From Halomonas sp. CUBES01 (GTDB lineage Bacteria; Pseudomonadota; Gammaproteobacteria; Pseudomonadales; Halomonadaceae), in contig NZ_JAJLLW010000010.1 of the NCBI RefSeq assembly GCF_020991005.1, forward strand, positions 53,414 to 117,413: 64,000 nucleotides of DNA. The letters are read 5' to 3'. Shown one piece after another: positions 30,379 through 39,810 of this stretch. The translations under genes were made by a program, and so were the position numbers. Under the pieces are notes generated by a model, which did no database searches, was not told the DNA's origin, and saw nothing but the letters and a program-made list of their open reading frames with translations. How positions within the stretch are numbered: the stretch's first letter is position 1; each line of letters begins with the position of its first letter.

Positions 30379-30852
30379 TTAACCCGCGTTAAGCGCCTGT
30401 GCCGCCGCGAGCACTTCATCAACGTGGCCCGGCACCTTGACGCCGCGCCACGCCTCGGCCAGCTTGCCTTCGCTGTCGATCAGAAAGGTGCTGCGCTCGA
30501 TGCCCAGATGTTCCTTGCCGTAGAGTTTCTTGAGCTTGATCACGTCGAACAGTCGGCACACGGTTTCGTCCTTGTCCGACACCAGCGTGAAGTTGAAATC
30601 CTGCTTGGCCTTGAAGTTCTCCTGGGCTCGCAGACCGTCGCGGGAAACCCCGACGATCACGGTGTTGGCGGCGTCGAAGTCCGCCTTGCGGTCGCGGAAA
30701 TCGCCGCCTTCGGTGGTGCATCCCGGCGTGCTCGCCTTGGGATAGAAGTACACCACGACCTGCTGGCCGCGAAGATCGGATAGCTTGAGGGTGGTGTCCC
30801 CCGTGGCCGGTGCGGAAAAATCGGGGACTGGCTGGCCTACGTCAAGTGTCAT
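30379..30852 (-). CDS. bcp: Bcp-type thiol peroxidase (peroxiredoxin), resolving Cys missing at the usual site
   Basis: Reduces hydroperoxides in the cytoplasm. It has 157 aa from the ATG at 30852 with GGGAG six bases upstream. The peroxidatic Cys lies in YFYPKASTPGCTTEGGDFRD. In E. coli Bcp a second Cys five residues on (TPGCTVQACGLRD) resolves the sulfenic acid; here that place is Gly. Another Cys (ETVCRLFDV) is further on and may substitute, or the enzyme works as a 1-Cys type. It is divergent from dapA. Confidence 0.93.
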   Translation of the reverse strand: MTLDVGQPVPDFSAPATGDTTLKLSDLRGQQVVVYFYPKASTPGCTTEGGDFRDRKADFDAANTVIVGVSRDGLRAQENFKAKQDFNFTLVSDKDETVCRLFDVIKLKKLYGKEHLGIERSTFLIDSEGKLAEAWRGVKVPGHVDEVLAAAQALNAG

Positions 30853-31102
30853 ATCTGGCTCCCATGGGAAGTGGCGTTCACGGACGATTACACGCAAGCT
30901 CGCCGCGCATGTCAAAGGCGAAAACCTGCCGACGCAAAAACTCACCGAGCTTTCCGCTGTACAGGGTCGAGCCGCCTGAGTACCATTTGGCCTTTGTGGA
31001 TCCCTGTTGAGATGATGGCAGGCTGCGTTACGCACCCATTCGGCGCCTTATCTCGTGCGACACGGACGCTTGATTCAACCCCTGGCAGGTGAGGAAATAC
31101 GG

Positions 31103-31987
31103 ATGATCACAGGCAGCATCGTCGCCCTGGCGACGCCGATGAAGGTCAATGGCGACATCGACTGGGAGGCGCTCCGTCGTCTGGTGAATTTCCATCTCGA
31201 CAATGGCACCGATGCGATTGTCGCGGCGGGCACGACCGGTGAGCCCACGACCATGTCGTTTGCCGAGCACTTCGACGTGATCCGCAGCGTGGTCGAGGAA
31301 GTGGACGGCCGTATTCCGGTGATTGCCGGCACGGGCGCCAACGCCACCTCAGAAGCCGTCGAGCTGGCACGTTACGCCGGTGAAGTCGGTGCAGACTATT
31401 GTCTATCCGTTTGCCCTTACTACAACAAGCCTACCCAGGAAGGCCTGTATCAGCACTTCAAGGCCGTAGCCGAGGGCAGCAAGCTGCCGGTGATTCTCTA
31501 TAACGTGCCCGGCCGCACCTGTTCGGATCTCTACAACGAGACCGTCGTCAGGCTGGCTGAGGTCAAGAACATCATCGGCCTGAAGGATGCCACGGGTAAC
31601 CTGGAACGCGCCGAAGACCTTATCGCTCGCCTCAAGGGCAGCGACTTCATGCTCTATTCGGGCGACGATGCCACCGCCTGTGATTTCATGCTGATGGGTG
31701 GGCACGGCGATATTTCCGTAACCGCGAACGTCGCGCCCAACGCCATGCATGAGCTGTGTGCCGCAGCCGTTGCGGGGGATTCCGACAAGGCGCACCAGAT
31801 CAACACGCGATTGATGCCGCTGCATACCAATCTGGGCATCGAGTCCAACCCCATTCCGGTGAAGTGGGCGTTAAATCGCATGGGGTATGCGGACGCGGGG
31901 ATTCGTCTGCCGCTGACCTGGCTGTCGGAAAAATACCACGCCACGGTCAGCGAAGCCCTCCAGCTGGCGGGCGTGGTGGAAGACTAG
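31103..31987 (+). CDS. dapA: DapA, 4-hydroxy-tetrahydrodipicolinate synthase
   Basis: Condenses pyruvate with aspartate semialdehyde for lysine and peptidoglycan synthesis. It has 294 aa from the ATG at 31103 ([13 protein letters not shown]), supported by GAGG upstream. The Schiff-base Lys is in [10 protein letters not shown], the catalytic Tyr in LYNVPGRT, and [13 protein letters not shown] binds the substrate carboxylate. It is followed by bamC and purC in the order seen in many gammaproteobacteria. Confidence 0.97.
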   Translation: MITGSIVALATPMKVNGDIDWEALRRLVNFHLDNGTDAIVAAGTTGEPTTMSFAEHFDVIRSVVEEVDGRIPVIAGTGANATSEAVELARYAGEVGADYCLSVCPYYNKPTQEGLYQHFKAVAEGSKLPVILYNVPGRTCSDLYNETVVRLAEVKNIIGLKDATGNLERAEDLIARLKGSDFMLYSGDDATACDFMLMGGHGDISVTANVAPNAMHELCAAAVAGDSDKAHQINTRLMPLHTNLGIESNPIPVKWALNRMGYADAGIRLPLTWLSEKYHATVSEALQLAGVVED

Positions 31988-32067
31988 CCCGCACGAAACT
32001 CTTTGCTACCTGGCGTCACAATGTTCCGAGGCGTCAGGTAACCGACCCGTTGAATTAAGGTGGCTTG

Positions 32068-33060
32068 ATGAGCTCTGTGCTTGAACAACGTGCGCTGAAA
32101 TGGATCCCGCTGGCCCTGGTGACGGCCGTGGCGCTTGCCGGCTGTGCCCGGGATGAAGGCTTCTTTGATGACCGCAACCTGGACTACGTGGACGCCGAGC
32201 CTGCATCGCCACTGGTGCTGCCCGACACCCGCAACCCTCAACGCTATCGCGATATCTTGCCGGTGCCGGATGTCTCCGGCCAGCGCGCCCAGGACGGCAT
32301 CGCCGACGTGCGTCCTCCGCAGCCGCTCACCATTGGGCGTATCGGTGATGAGGACTACGTGACGAACCGTGAAATCGGCGACCGCCGCTGGCTGGTGGTG
32401 GCGGCGGATCCGAGCCGCGTCTGGCCGCAGCTGGAAGGCTTCGTGCGCCAGCGGGGGCTGGACGTTCAGGAGCGCCGTGCCAGCGAAGGGGTTCTGGTCA
32501 CCTCCCAGGCCGCTTTCCGTGTACAGCCGGCATTGCGCGAAGGCGCCACCGAAGTACGCTGCGAGCGCGATGGACAGAGCATGGCAAGCTGTCTGGATGC
32601 CCTGGAAGGCTACTTGAGCAACGCCGCGTCCTCTCAGACGGCGTCCGCGACGGCGTCATCCTGGAATGCGCAGCGCCAGGATAGCGATACGCCGATTGCC
32701 CTTCGCCAACGGGGCGATACCTGGGAGGTTGTGGCACCGTTCGAGGCCGATCGAGTATGGGCAGATGTGCACCATTACTTGGCCAAGGACTTTGACCAGG
32801 CCGACGAGCGCGAACTGTTGGCCGCCGACCCTGACAGCCGCACCTTCCTGGTCAGCTATCTGTCCCGTGAGCAGCGTGATCGTAGCCTGCTTCAGGTCGT
32901 GACGTTCACCGATACCAGCGAGCTGGCGCAAGAGATTCGTGTAACGGTCGAGTCGCGCGGCGACGAGAGCGTACTGCGGGCCGAAGCTACCGGCGATCAG
33001 CCATTAAGCGAAAACGCTCAGCGCGAGCTGCTTGAGCGGATCGCTAGCTACCTACGTTAA
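32068..33060 (+). CDS. bamC: BamC, outer-membrane assembly lipoprotein
   Basis: Lipoprotein of the BAM complex, 330 aa. The signal peptide ends in lipobox ALAGC. The stretch after the Cys (about 25-90, [14 protein letters not shown]...YRDILPVPD) is the extended BamD-binding segment. Two helix-grip domains follow at about 105-190 and 215-330. The ATG at 32068 has AGGTGG upstream. It lies between dapA and purC, probably in one transcript. Confidence 0.9.
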   Translation: MSSVLEQRALKWIPLALVTAVALAGCARDEGFFDDRNLDYVDAEPASPLVLPDTRNPQRYRDILPVPDVSGQRAQDGIADVRPPQPLTIGRIGDEDYVTNREIGDRRWLVVAADPSRVWPQLEGFVRQRGLDVQERRASEGVLVTSQAAFRVQPALREGATEVRCERDGQSMASCLDALEGYLSNAASSQTASATASSWNAQRQDSDTPIALRQRGDTWEVVAPFEADRVWADVHHYLAKDFDQADERELLAADPDSRTFLVSYLSREQRDRSLLQVVTFTDTSELAQEIRVTVESRGDESVLRAEATGDQPLSENAQRELLERIASYLR

Positions 33061-33092
33061 CTCAACGACCCTTGTCTGATTTCGGAGCTCCC

Positions 33093-33809
33093 ATGGAAAA
33101 GCGCCAAGAACTCTACGCCGGTAAGGCGAAATCTGTCTATACCACCGATGACCCGGATCTGCTGGTGCTCCAGTTTCGCGACGATACCAGCGCCTTTGAC
33201 GGTAAGAAAAAAGAAGCGCTGGCGCGCAAAGGCATGGTCAACAACCTCTTCAATGCCTTCATCATGGAACGGTTGGAAGACGCCGGTATCCCGACGCATT
33301 TCGAGAAACAGCTGTCGGATACCGAAAGCCTGGTCAAGAACATGCACATGATTCCGGTCGAGTGCGTCGTGCGCAACATTGCGGCGGGCGGCCTGGTCAA
33401 GCGTCTGGGCGTTGAAGAGGGCATCGCGCTTACTCCGCCCACCTTCGAGCTGTTCCTGAAGAACGACGATAAAGGCGACCCGATGATCAACGAGTCGCTG
33501 GCGGAAACCTTTGGCTGGGCGACTCCCGAGCAGCTGGCCAAGATGAAGACGCTCACCTTCAAGGTCAATCACGTGCTCAAGCAGCTGTTTGCCGAAGGCG
33601 ATATGCTGCTGGTCGATTACAAGCTCGAATTTGGCGTGTTCAACGGCAGTGTCGTGCTGGGTGATGAGTTTTCGCCTGACGGGTGCCGGCTGTGGGACGC
33701 GAATACCCGCGAAAAGCTCGACAAGGATCGCTTCCGTCAAGGACTGGGCGGCGTGATCGAGGCCTACGAGGAAGTCGGTCGCCGCCTGGGGATCACCTTC
33801 CCTCGCTAG
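33093..33809 (+). CDS. purC: PurC, SAICAR synthetase
   Basis: Ligates CAIR and aspartate in purine synthesis. It has 238 aa from the ATG at 33093 ([16 protein letters not shown]) with GGAG five bases before it. ATP-binding [23 protein letters not shown] and [12 protein letters not shown] are family signatures. Its TAG stop overlaps the opposing trmO TAG in a shared CTAG. Confidence 0.98.
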   Translation: MEKRQELYAGKAKSVYTTDDPDLLVLQFRDDTSAFDGKKKEALARKGMVNNLFNAFIMERLEDAGIPTHFEKQLSDTESLVKNMHMIPVECVVRNIAAGGLVKRLGVEEGIALTPPTFELFLKNDDKGDPMINESLAETFGWATPEQLAKMKTLTFKVNHVLKQLFAEGDMLLVDYKLEFGVFNGSVVLGDEFSPDGCRLWDANTREKLDKDRFRQGLGGVIEAYEEVGRRLGITFPR

Positions 33810-34543
33810 CGCTCGGGCGTCAGCGTATCGATAGCCACCACGTCCAGCGTGGTGGTTTCGCCGTTCTGGCGCGGGCAAAACTTGACGTCCACATTGCGCA
33901 GCCGCACCCCGTATACCCTTTCGGAGGGTCGGTTTTGCTGATAGGCCGGGCGAGGGTCCTGGCTCAGCACCTGTTCGATCAACGCCCTGAGCGAGGTGTG
34001 ATCATCCCGGGTTGCCAACTGGGTGAGCGCGGCGTCACTGAAATGCACCGCCAGCCGAGCGGGGGCGTCAGGGGCAAAGCCCGCCTGCGCATCCGGGCGT
34101 GCTTCAGCCCAGGGCAGATAGGGTTTAATATCCACCACCGGGGTGCCGTCGATCAGATCACAGCCTGACAGCATCAGGCAGACCCCTTGCCGGGTGTCGA
34201 TACCCTCCAGGGTTGCAAGCGACAGCCCCAGGCGGTTGGGGCGATGAGTGCTGCGGCTGGCAAAGACGCCGACCTTGCGGTTCCCGCCCAGCCGTGGCGG
34301 CCTGACAAGAGGTGACCAGCGCTCAGGGCTTTGATGGAACACAAAGCTGATCCACACATGGCTGAAGGCGTCCAGTCCGCGCACGGCAAGCGGGTCATCA
34401 TAGGGCGGGTCGAGAACCAGCCGGGCGTTGGCGGCCGGCGCCAGCCCGGGCTGCCGGGGGACGCCAAACTTATCGGCGTAGTCGCTTACCACATGGCCGA
34501 TCGGTGTCAGCGCAAAAGACGCGCCGGGAGGGGCATGGTGCAT
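33806..34543 (-). CDS. trmO: TrmO (TsaA), tRNA t6A37 N6-methyltransferase
   Basis: SAM-dependent methyltransferase acting on t6A37 of tRNA-Thr (UPF0066 family). It has 245 aa from the ATG at 34543 with AAGG upstream. The beta-barrel SAM motif [14 protein letters not shown] and the conserved [13 protein letters not shown] are present, and a C-terminal domain follows. It converges on purC with overlapping stop codons. Confidence 0.9.
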   Translation of the reverse strand: MHHAPPGASFALTPIGHVVSDYADKFGVPRQPGLAPAANARLVLDPPYDDPLAVRGLDAFSHVWISFVFHQSPERWSPLVRPPRLGGNRKVGVFASRSTHRPNRLGLSLATLEGIDTRQGVCLMLSGCDLIDGTPVVDIKPYLPWAEARPDAQAGFAPDAPARLAVHFSDAALTQLATRDDHTSLRALIEQVLSQDPRPAYQQNRPSERVYGVRLRNVDVKFCPRQNGETTTLDVVAIDTLTPER

Positions 34544-34659
34544 CACACTGCCTTATCGAAAAGGAAAACCAGTAGCCGAGTATAAAACAGCCGTGTTCTC
34601 AGCGCAGTGGCGCAGGGCATGCCTTGAAAAAGAAAGCGTTAACGCCCACAAGGTGACAC

Positions 34660-35181
34660 ATGACGGACGATCAGACTGCCAAGCCCTCGACGACGCGGGT
34701 GACCTACCGCCTGGCACGCGCGCGGGACGCCGCCGACCAGGCGGAGGTGTTCTACCATGCGGTCATGCAAGGGGCCGCGACGCGTTATAGCCTGGCCCAG
34801 CGCCGCGCCTGGGCCAACGTCTTGCCCCGTGAGGCCAGCGCCTGGTCCGCCCGCCAAGCGCTCTACACGACGCTGGTGGCCATCTGCGATGGACGCTGTG
34901 TCGGCTTTCTGGAGCTCGATGTACCGACGGGGAGGGTCGAAACGCTCTACGTCTGGCCATCGCTCAACGGCCGGGGGATCGGCACCACGCTGCTTATTCA
35001 TGCAGAGCGTTTCCTGCTGGAGCAGGGTGTCGACCGCATCCAGATCGAGGCGAGCTTGACGCTTTACGAGCGCCTGCTGCGGCGTGGCTGGACGAACCTG
35101 GGCGAACAGTGGGTCGAGCGCGGCGGCGAGCCGCTTCAGCGCTTTCGGCTGCAGAAGCGGCTCAACGCCGTGGAAACGTGA
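34660..35181 (+). CDS. GNAT-family N-acetyltransferase
   Basis: This 173-aa protein has the acetyl-CoA-binding motif in LNGRGIGTTLLIHAERFLLEQG (about 108-125), preceded by the beta strand VETLYVWP. AAGG lies a few bases before the ATG at 34660. It is flanked by divergent trmO and convergent nadC. The substrate cannot be inferred; similar stand-alone GNATs act on amino acids, small amines or protein N-termini. Confidence 0.85.
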   Translation: MTDDQTAKPSTTRVTYRLARARDAADQAEVFYHAVMQGAATRYSLAQRRAWANVLPREASAWSARQALYTTLVAICDGRCVGFLELDVPTGRVETLYVWPSLNGRGIGTTLLIHAERFLLEQGVDRIQIEASLTLYERLLRRGWTNLGEQWVERGGEPLQRFRLQKRLNAVET

Positions 35182-35191
35182 TGACCCGCCC

Positions 35192-36046
35192 TCAGGGGGT
35201 TGCCTGAGGGGTGACCCGCATGGACAGGTCGATGGCCTTGATGTCCTTGGTCAGGGTGCCGCAGGAAATACAGTCCACCCCCGTGTCGGCAATCGCCAGC
35301 AGCGTCGAGGCGTCGACGTTACCCGACGCCTCCAGGGTGGCGCTGCCCGCCGTAAGCTCCACCGCCGTGCGCAGCTCATCCAGGCTGAAGTTGTCCAGCA
35401 TGATGACGTCCGCCTTGGCGGCAAGGGCCTGCTCGAGCTCGGCAAAGTTCTCGACCTCCACTTCCACGGGGAGCTCGGCGGCCAGCTTGCGCGCCTGGGC
35501 GACGGCGGCCTGGATGCCGCCGCAGGCGGCGATGTGGTTTTCCTTGATCAAAAAGGCATCCCACAGCCCAATGCGGTGGTTGTGGCCGCCGCCACACATG
35601 ACGGCGTATTTTTGCGCCAGTCGCATGCCCGGCAGCGTCTTGCGGGTGTCCAACAGGCGCACCCCCGTATCGGCAATCAGGTCCACATAGGCACGCGTGG
35701 TCGTCGCGGTCGCCGACAGCGTCTGCAGCACGTTGAGCGCTGCGCGCTCGCCGGTCAGGAGGCTACGCGCTGGCCCCTCCAGGGTGAGCAAGCATTGCCC
35801 GGCGTCCAGTCGGTCGCCGTCGGCGGCCTGCCAGCGCAGCGCCACGCGGCTATCCAGGCGGCGAAAGATATCGTCGACCCAGGCCACGCCACAGAGCACG
35901 GCGGGAACCCGGGTAATCACCTCGGCGGTTGCCCATTGCTGATCGGGAATCAGCTCGGCGGTGATATCCCCTGGCCCCACGTCCTCGGCCAGCAGGCGCG
36001 CAGCGCTGGAACGGATTTCTTCGGCAAGTGCGGTCTGGTAATGCAT
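35192..36046 (-). CDS. nadC: NadC, nicotinate-nucleotide pyrophosphorylase
   Basis: Converts quinolinate and PRPP to nicotinate mononucleotide. It has 284 aa. The signatures are [31 protein letters not shown] (phosphate and quinolinate binding), [10 protein letters not shown] and the [14 protein letters not shown] strand. Its C-terminus overlaps an 8-bp hairpin (CCCTCAGG/CCTGAGGG, 35189-35210) that separates it from the convergent acetyltransferase. It is divergent from ampD. Confidence 0.97.
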   Translation of the reverse strand: MHYQTALAEEIRSSAARLLAEDVGPGDITAELIPDQQWATAEVITRVPAVLCGVAWVDDIFRRLDSRVALRWQAADGDRLDAGQCLLTLEGPARSLLTGERAALNVLQTLSATATTTRAYVDLIADTGVRLLDTRKTLPGMRLAQKYAVMCGGGHNHRIGLWDAFLIKENHIAACGGIQAAVAQARKLAAELPVEVEVENFAELEQALAAKADVIMLDNFSLDELRTAVELTAGSATLEASGNVDASTLLAIADTGVDCISCGTLTKDIKAIDLSMRVTPQATP

Positions 36047-36124
36047 AGTGGTCGGTTCTCTGGGCGTTAGCGTCTATGCCCGGCATTATAGTGAAAGAGT
36101 GCGCCAACGTAGAGGAGTCCTTGC

Positions 36125-36694
36125 GTGACTGACCCACATTCTTCCCCGGGCTGGTGGTCATCCGCCCGTCAGGTGGTCTCCCCGAATGCTGACCAACGCC
36201 CTCACGGTGAGGTGTCATTGCTGCTGATTCACGCCATCAGCCTGCCGCCCGGCCAGTTTCAGGGGGCTGCCATCGAGGCGTTATTTACCAATCGGCTGGA
36301 TCCCCATGAGCACCCTTACTTTGCCGCCATTGCCCACCTGCGCGTGTCGGCCCATCTGCTGATTCGCCGCGATGGCGAATGTATTCAGTTCGTCGATACC
36401 GAATGGCGGGCCTGGCACGCGGGACGCTCCTGCTGGTGGGATCCGGGTCAGCGGCGCTGGCGGCAAGCGCTCAATGACTTCTCGGTGGGCATCGAGCTGG
36501 AGGGCGATGACGCCACCCCCTTTACCAAAGTGCAATATGCCCGCCTGGCTGAGGCGATCGAGTGGCTTAGAGCGCGCTACCCGGCGATCACGCCTGAGCG
36601 CGTGACCAGCCACGCCCGGGTGGCACCGCTGCGCAAGACCGACCCCGGGCCGGCCTTTGACTGGGCCTATCTGCGCCAGCAGCTGACGCCCTGA
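36125..36694 (+). CDS. ampD: AmpD, 1,6-anhydro-N-acetylmuramyl-L-alanine amidase
   Basis: Cytoplasmic zinc amidase of peptidoglycan recycling; in beta-lactamase-inducible species it also sets AmpR signalling. It has 189 aa from a GTG at 36125 with GGAG seven bases upstream. The zinc ligands are His36 (LLIHAIS), His163 (SHARVAP) and Asp173 (KTDPG); GIELEG supplies the catalytic Glu. No signal peptide is present, which fits AmpD rather than AmiD. It is divergent from nadC, as in pseudomonads. Confidence 0.95.
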   Translation: MTDPHSSPGWWSSARQVVSPNADQRPHGEVSLLLIHAISLPPGQFQGAAIEALFTNRLDPHEHPYFAAIAHLRVSAHLLIRRDGECIQFVDTEWRAWHAGRSCWWDPGQRRWRQALNDFSVGIELEGDDATPFTKVQYARLAEAIEWLRARYPAITPERVTSHARVAPLRKTDPGPAFDWAYLRQQLTP

Positions 36695-36696
36695 AA

Positions 36697-36712
36697 AGTG
36701 ATTTAAGTCACG
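36697..36712. promoter_or_regulatory. CRP/FNR-family-like operator upstream of aceE
   Basis: AGTGATTTAAGTCACG contains the perfect CRP-type core GTGA-N6-TCAC, and also resembles an FNR-type box with one changed half. It begins 3 bp after the ampD stop. It lies about 370 bp upstream of the aceE start, so direct control of aceE needs a distant promoter. Confidence 0.4.
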
Positions 36713-37080
36713 GTGAGAGAAGACAATGAAACGGTAGTTTGACTACACGTTAGAGTGCTTTTTCATGCCATTCAACGTCTTTACAACACCTTATGTTGCG
36801 GTGCAATAGTTTGTTTTCGATCGCTTTTTAGCCTTCACCGCAATTGGCAGCGTGGCGACTTTGCGGTATCTTCACCTATACAAAAGGCTAACGTTTATTA
36901 CCCATATGTAGCTTTACTACATCTTCAGGCGCGTAGCTTGTTGAATGTAGAGCGAAAACCCCCAGCACGGCGCGTCGGCGTCGGCTACTTGCATGCCTGT
37001 GGTGGCGCACACCGCAGCCGCCCCAGGCCCGACGGGTTAGCGGGGCTCATCGTCATTTATCGTCATTCGGAGAGACCTCT
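36713..37080 (+). promoter_or_regulatory. leader/control region of aceEF
   Basis: I see no convincing gene in these 368 bp. The stretch 36720-36960 is AT-richer than its surroundings. A 6-bp inverted repeat ATGTAG-CTTTA-CTACAT lies at 36906-36922. I found no PdhR-type palindrome and no promoter with good spacing. GGAG lies eight bases before the aceE ATG. Confidence 0.4.
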
Positions 37081-39753
37081 ATGAGTCTGGAGACAAGAGA
37101 AGATCTCGATCCGGTCGAAACCACGGAATGGATAGATTCCCTGGAATCGGTGCTGGATCGTGAGGGCGAAGATCGTGCCCGCTACCTGATGACCCGCCTG
37201 GCGGATCGCCTGCGCCGTGACGGGATGAAGGTGCCCTTCTCGGTGACAACCCCGCACCGTAATACGATTCCGGTTCATCGCGAAGCGCCGATGCCTGGCG
37301 ACCTGTTCATGGAGCGGCGTATCCGTTCCCTGATCCGCTACAACGCCATTGCCCAGGTGATCCGCAATAACCGGGCCAAGCCAGGGTTGGGCGGTCACAT
37401 TGCCAGCTTCATGTCATCGGCGACGCTCTATGATGTGGGCTTCAACCACTTCTTCCGCGCCCCCAACGGCGACTTCGAAGGCGACCTGATCTACATCCAG
37501 GGGCACGTGGCGCCGGGCATTTACGCGCGCTCCTACCTGGAAGGCCGTCTGACCGAAAAACAGATGGACAGCTTCCGCCAGGAAGTCGACGGCGATGGCC
37601 TGTCGTCTTATCCGCACCCATGGCTGATGCCGGACTACTGGCAGTTCCCCACCGTATCGATGGGGCTGGGTCCGATCCAGGCGATTTATCAGGCGCACGT
37701 GATGAAGTACCTGCATCACCGTGAGCTGAAGGACATGTACGACCGCAAGATCTGGTGCTTCATGGGCGACGGCGAGTGCGACGAGCCGGAATCCCTGGGT
37801 GCCATCTCGCTGGCCGGGCGTGAAAACCTCGACAACCTGATCTTTGTCATCAACTGCAACCTGCAGCGCCTTGACGGCCCGGTACGCGGCAACTCCCGCG
37901 TCATGGACGAGTTCGAAGGCGTGTTCCGCGGTGCCGGCTGGAACGTCATCAAGGTCGTCTGGGGTCGCCACTGGGATCCGCTGTTCGAGAAAGACAAGAA
38001 GGGTATCCTGCAAAGCCGCATGGACGAAGCGGTCGACGGCGAGTACCAGAACTACAAGGCCAACGGTGGCGCCTACACCCGCGAGCACTTCTTCGGCAAG
38101 TACCCGGAAACCGAGGAGATGGTCAAGGATCTCTCCGACGAGGATATCTGGAAGCTCAACCGTGGTGGCCACGACCCGTTCAAGGTCTACGCCGCCTACC
38201 ATGAGGCGGTCAATACCTCGAACGGCAAGCCGACCGTGATCCTGGCGCACACCGTCAAAGGCTACGGTATGGGCAGCGGCGATGGCGAAGCCGCCAACGA
38301 AGCCCACCAGGTCAAGAGCATGGAGTACGAAGCGCTGAAGACCTTCCGCGACCGCTTCGGCATTCCGCTCACCGACGAGCAGCTCAAGGACGTGCCGTAC
38401 TACATGCCCGAGCAGGATTCGCCCGAGCTGAAGTACATGCACCTGCAGCGCGAGCGTCTGGGCGGCTATCTGCCGGCGCGTCGCAGCGACTTTGACGCCC
38501 TGGAAATCCCCACGCTTGAAGACAAGGCCTTTGCCTCGCAGATGGGCGGTTCCAAAGGGCGCGAAGTGTCCACGACGATGGCCTTTGTGCGTGTGCTCAA
38601 CGGGCTGGTCAAGGACAAGAAAATTGGCAAGAAAGTGGTGCCGATCATTCCTGACGAAGCGCGTACCTTCGGCATGGAAGGCATGTTCCGTCAGCTGGGG
38701 ATCTACACCTCTGAAGGTCAGAAATATGAGCCGGTCGATAAAGGCCAGATCATGTTCTACCGTGAAGATCAGAAGGGCCAGATTCTCGAGGAGGGTATTT
38801 CTGAAGCGGGGGCCATGTCAGCGTGGATCGCTGCGGCGACCTCCTACAGCAACAATAACGTCACCCTGCTGCCGTTTTACGTCTACTACTCGATGTTCGG
38901 CTTCCAGCGAATCGGCGACCTGGCTTGGGCCGCCGGTGACCTGCAGGCGCGTGGCTTCATGGTCGGCGGTACCGCAGGGCGCACGACGCTCAACGGCGAA
39001 GGTCTGCAGCACCAGGATGGCCACAGTCTGATTCAGGCGTCGACCATCCCCAACTGCAGAAGCTACGACCCGACTTATGCCCACGAAGTGGCCGTTATTC
39101 TGCAGGATGGCCTGAAGCGCATGTTCGCCGACAAGGAGAACTGCTTCTACTACCTCACGGTCATGAACGAAAACTACGAGCATCCGGAGCTGGAAACCGT
39201 GCCGACCGACGATATCGTCAAGGGCATGTACCTGCTGCGCGAAACCAAGGGTGACAAGGGCCGCGTTCAGCTGCTCGGGTCGGGGACGATCCTGCGCGAA
39301 GTCGAAGCCGCTGCCGAGCTGCTGGAAAGCGACTGGGGCATCGGTGCCGATATCTGGAGCGTGACCAGCTTCAACGAGCTGCGTCGTGAAGCGTTGCTGC
39401 TGGATCGTGAAGCCTTCCTGAGCCCGGACGCCGAGGCCAACAAGCCTCACGTCACCAAGTGCCTGGAAGGCCGTGACGGACCGGTGATCGCGTCTACCGA
39501 CTACATGAAGCTGTATGCAGATCAGGTGCGCGCCTGGGTGCCGAACGACTATACCGTACTGGGCACCGACGGCTTTGGTCGTTCCGATACTCGCGAGAAG
39601 CTGCGTTATTTCTTCGAGGTGGATCGTTACTTCGTGACCGTCGCGGCACTGCGCGCGCTGGCCGATCAAGGTGACATCGATCGCAAGCACGTTGGTGAGG
39701 CATTGAAGAAATACGGTATCGATGCCAACAAGCCGAACCCGCTGACCAGCTGA
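37081..39753 (+). CDS. aceE: AceE, pyruvate dehydrogenase E1 component
   Basis: Thiamine-diphosphate-dependent decarboxylase of the pyruvate dehydrogenase complex, homodimeric type. It has 890 aa. The ThDP/Mg motif runs from GDGECDEPESLGA to FVINCNLQRLDGP (about residues 229-262). HPWLMPDYWQFPTVSMGLGP and the C-terminal GTDGFGRSDTREKLR are family signatures. It is followed after 57 bp by aceF. No lpd (E3) gene is present here. Confidence 0.98.
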   Translation: MSLETREDLDPVETTEWIDSLESVLDREGEDRARYLMTRLADRLRRDGMKVPFSVTTPHRNTIPVHREAPMPGDLFMERRIRSLIRYNAIAQVIRNNRAKPGLGGHIASFMSSATLYDVGFNHFFRAPNGDFEGDLIYIQGHVAPGIYARSYLEGRLTEKQMDSFRQEVDGDGLSSYPHPWLMPDYWQFPTVSMGLGPIQAIYQAHVMKYLHHRELKDMYDRKIWCFMGDGECDEPESLGAISLAGRENLDNLIFVINCNLQRLDGPVRGNSRVMDEFEGVFRGAGWNVIKVVWGRHWDPLFEKDKKGILQSRMDEAVDGEYQNYKANGGAYTREHFFGKYPETEEMVKDLSDEDIWKLNRGGHDPFKVYAAYHEAVNTSNGKPTVILAHTVKGYGMGSGDGEAANEAHQVKSMEYEALKTFRDRFGIPLTDEQLKDVPYYMPEQDSPELKYMHLQRERLGGYLPARRSDFDALEIPTLEDKAFASQMGGSKGREVSTTMAFVRVLNGLVKDKKIGKKVVPIIPDEARTFGMEGMFRQLGIYTSEGQKYEPVDKGQIMFYREDQKGQILEEGISEAGAMSAWIAAATSYSNNNVTLLPFYVYYSMFGFQRIGDLAWAAGDLQARGFMVGGTAGRTTLNGEGLQHQDGHSLIQASTIPNCRSYDPTYAHEVAVILQDGLKRMFADKENCFYYLTVMNENYEHPELETVPTDDIVKGMYLLRETKGDKGRVQLLGSGTILREVEAAAELLESDWGIGADIWSVTSFNELRREALLLDREAFLSPDAEANKPHVTKCLEGRDGPVIASTDYMKLYADQVRAWVPNDYTVLGTDGFGRSDTREKLRYFFEVDRYFVTVAALRALADQGDIDRKHVGEALKKYGIDANKPNPLTS

Positions 39754-39810
39754 TCCGCTGCCCGGCGGGCAATGCCCGCCGGCTCGATCCGATTTTAAAG
39801 GAGCGCGACC

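Noticed and set aside
36755..37084. 109-codon frame upstream of aceE
   Set aside because: It has no ATG with a ribosome binding site, runs through the AT-rich leader and overlaps the aceE start by 4 bases; composition is not protein-like. A short leader peptide cannot be fully excluded.
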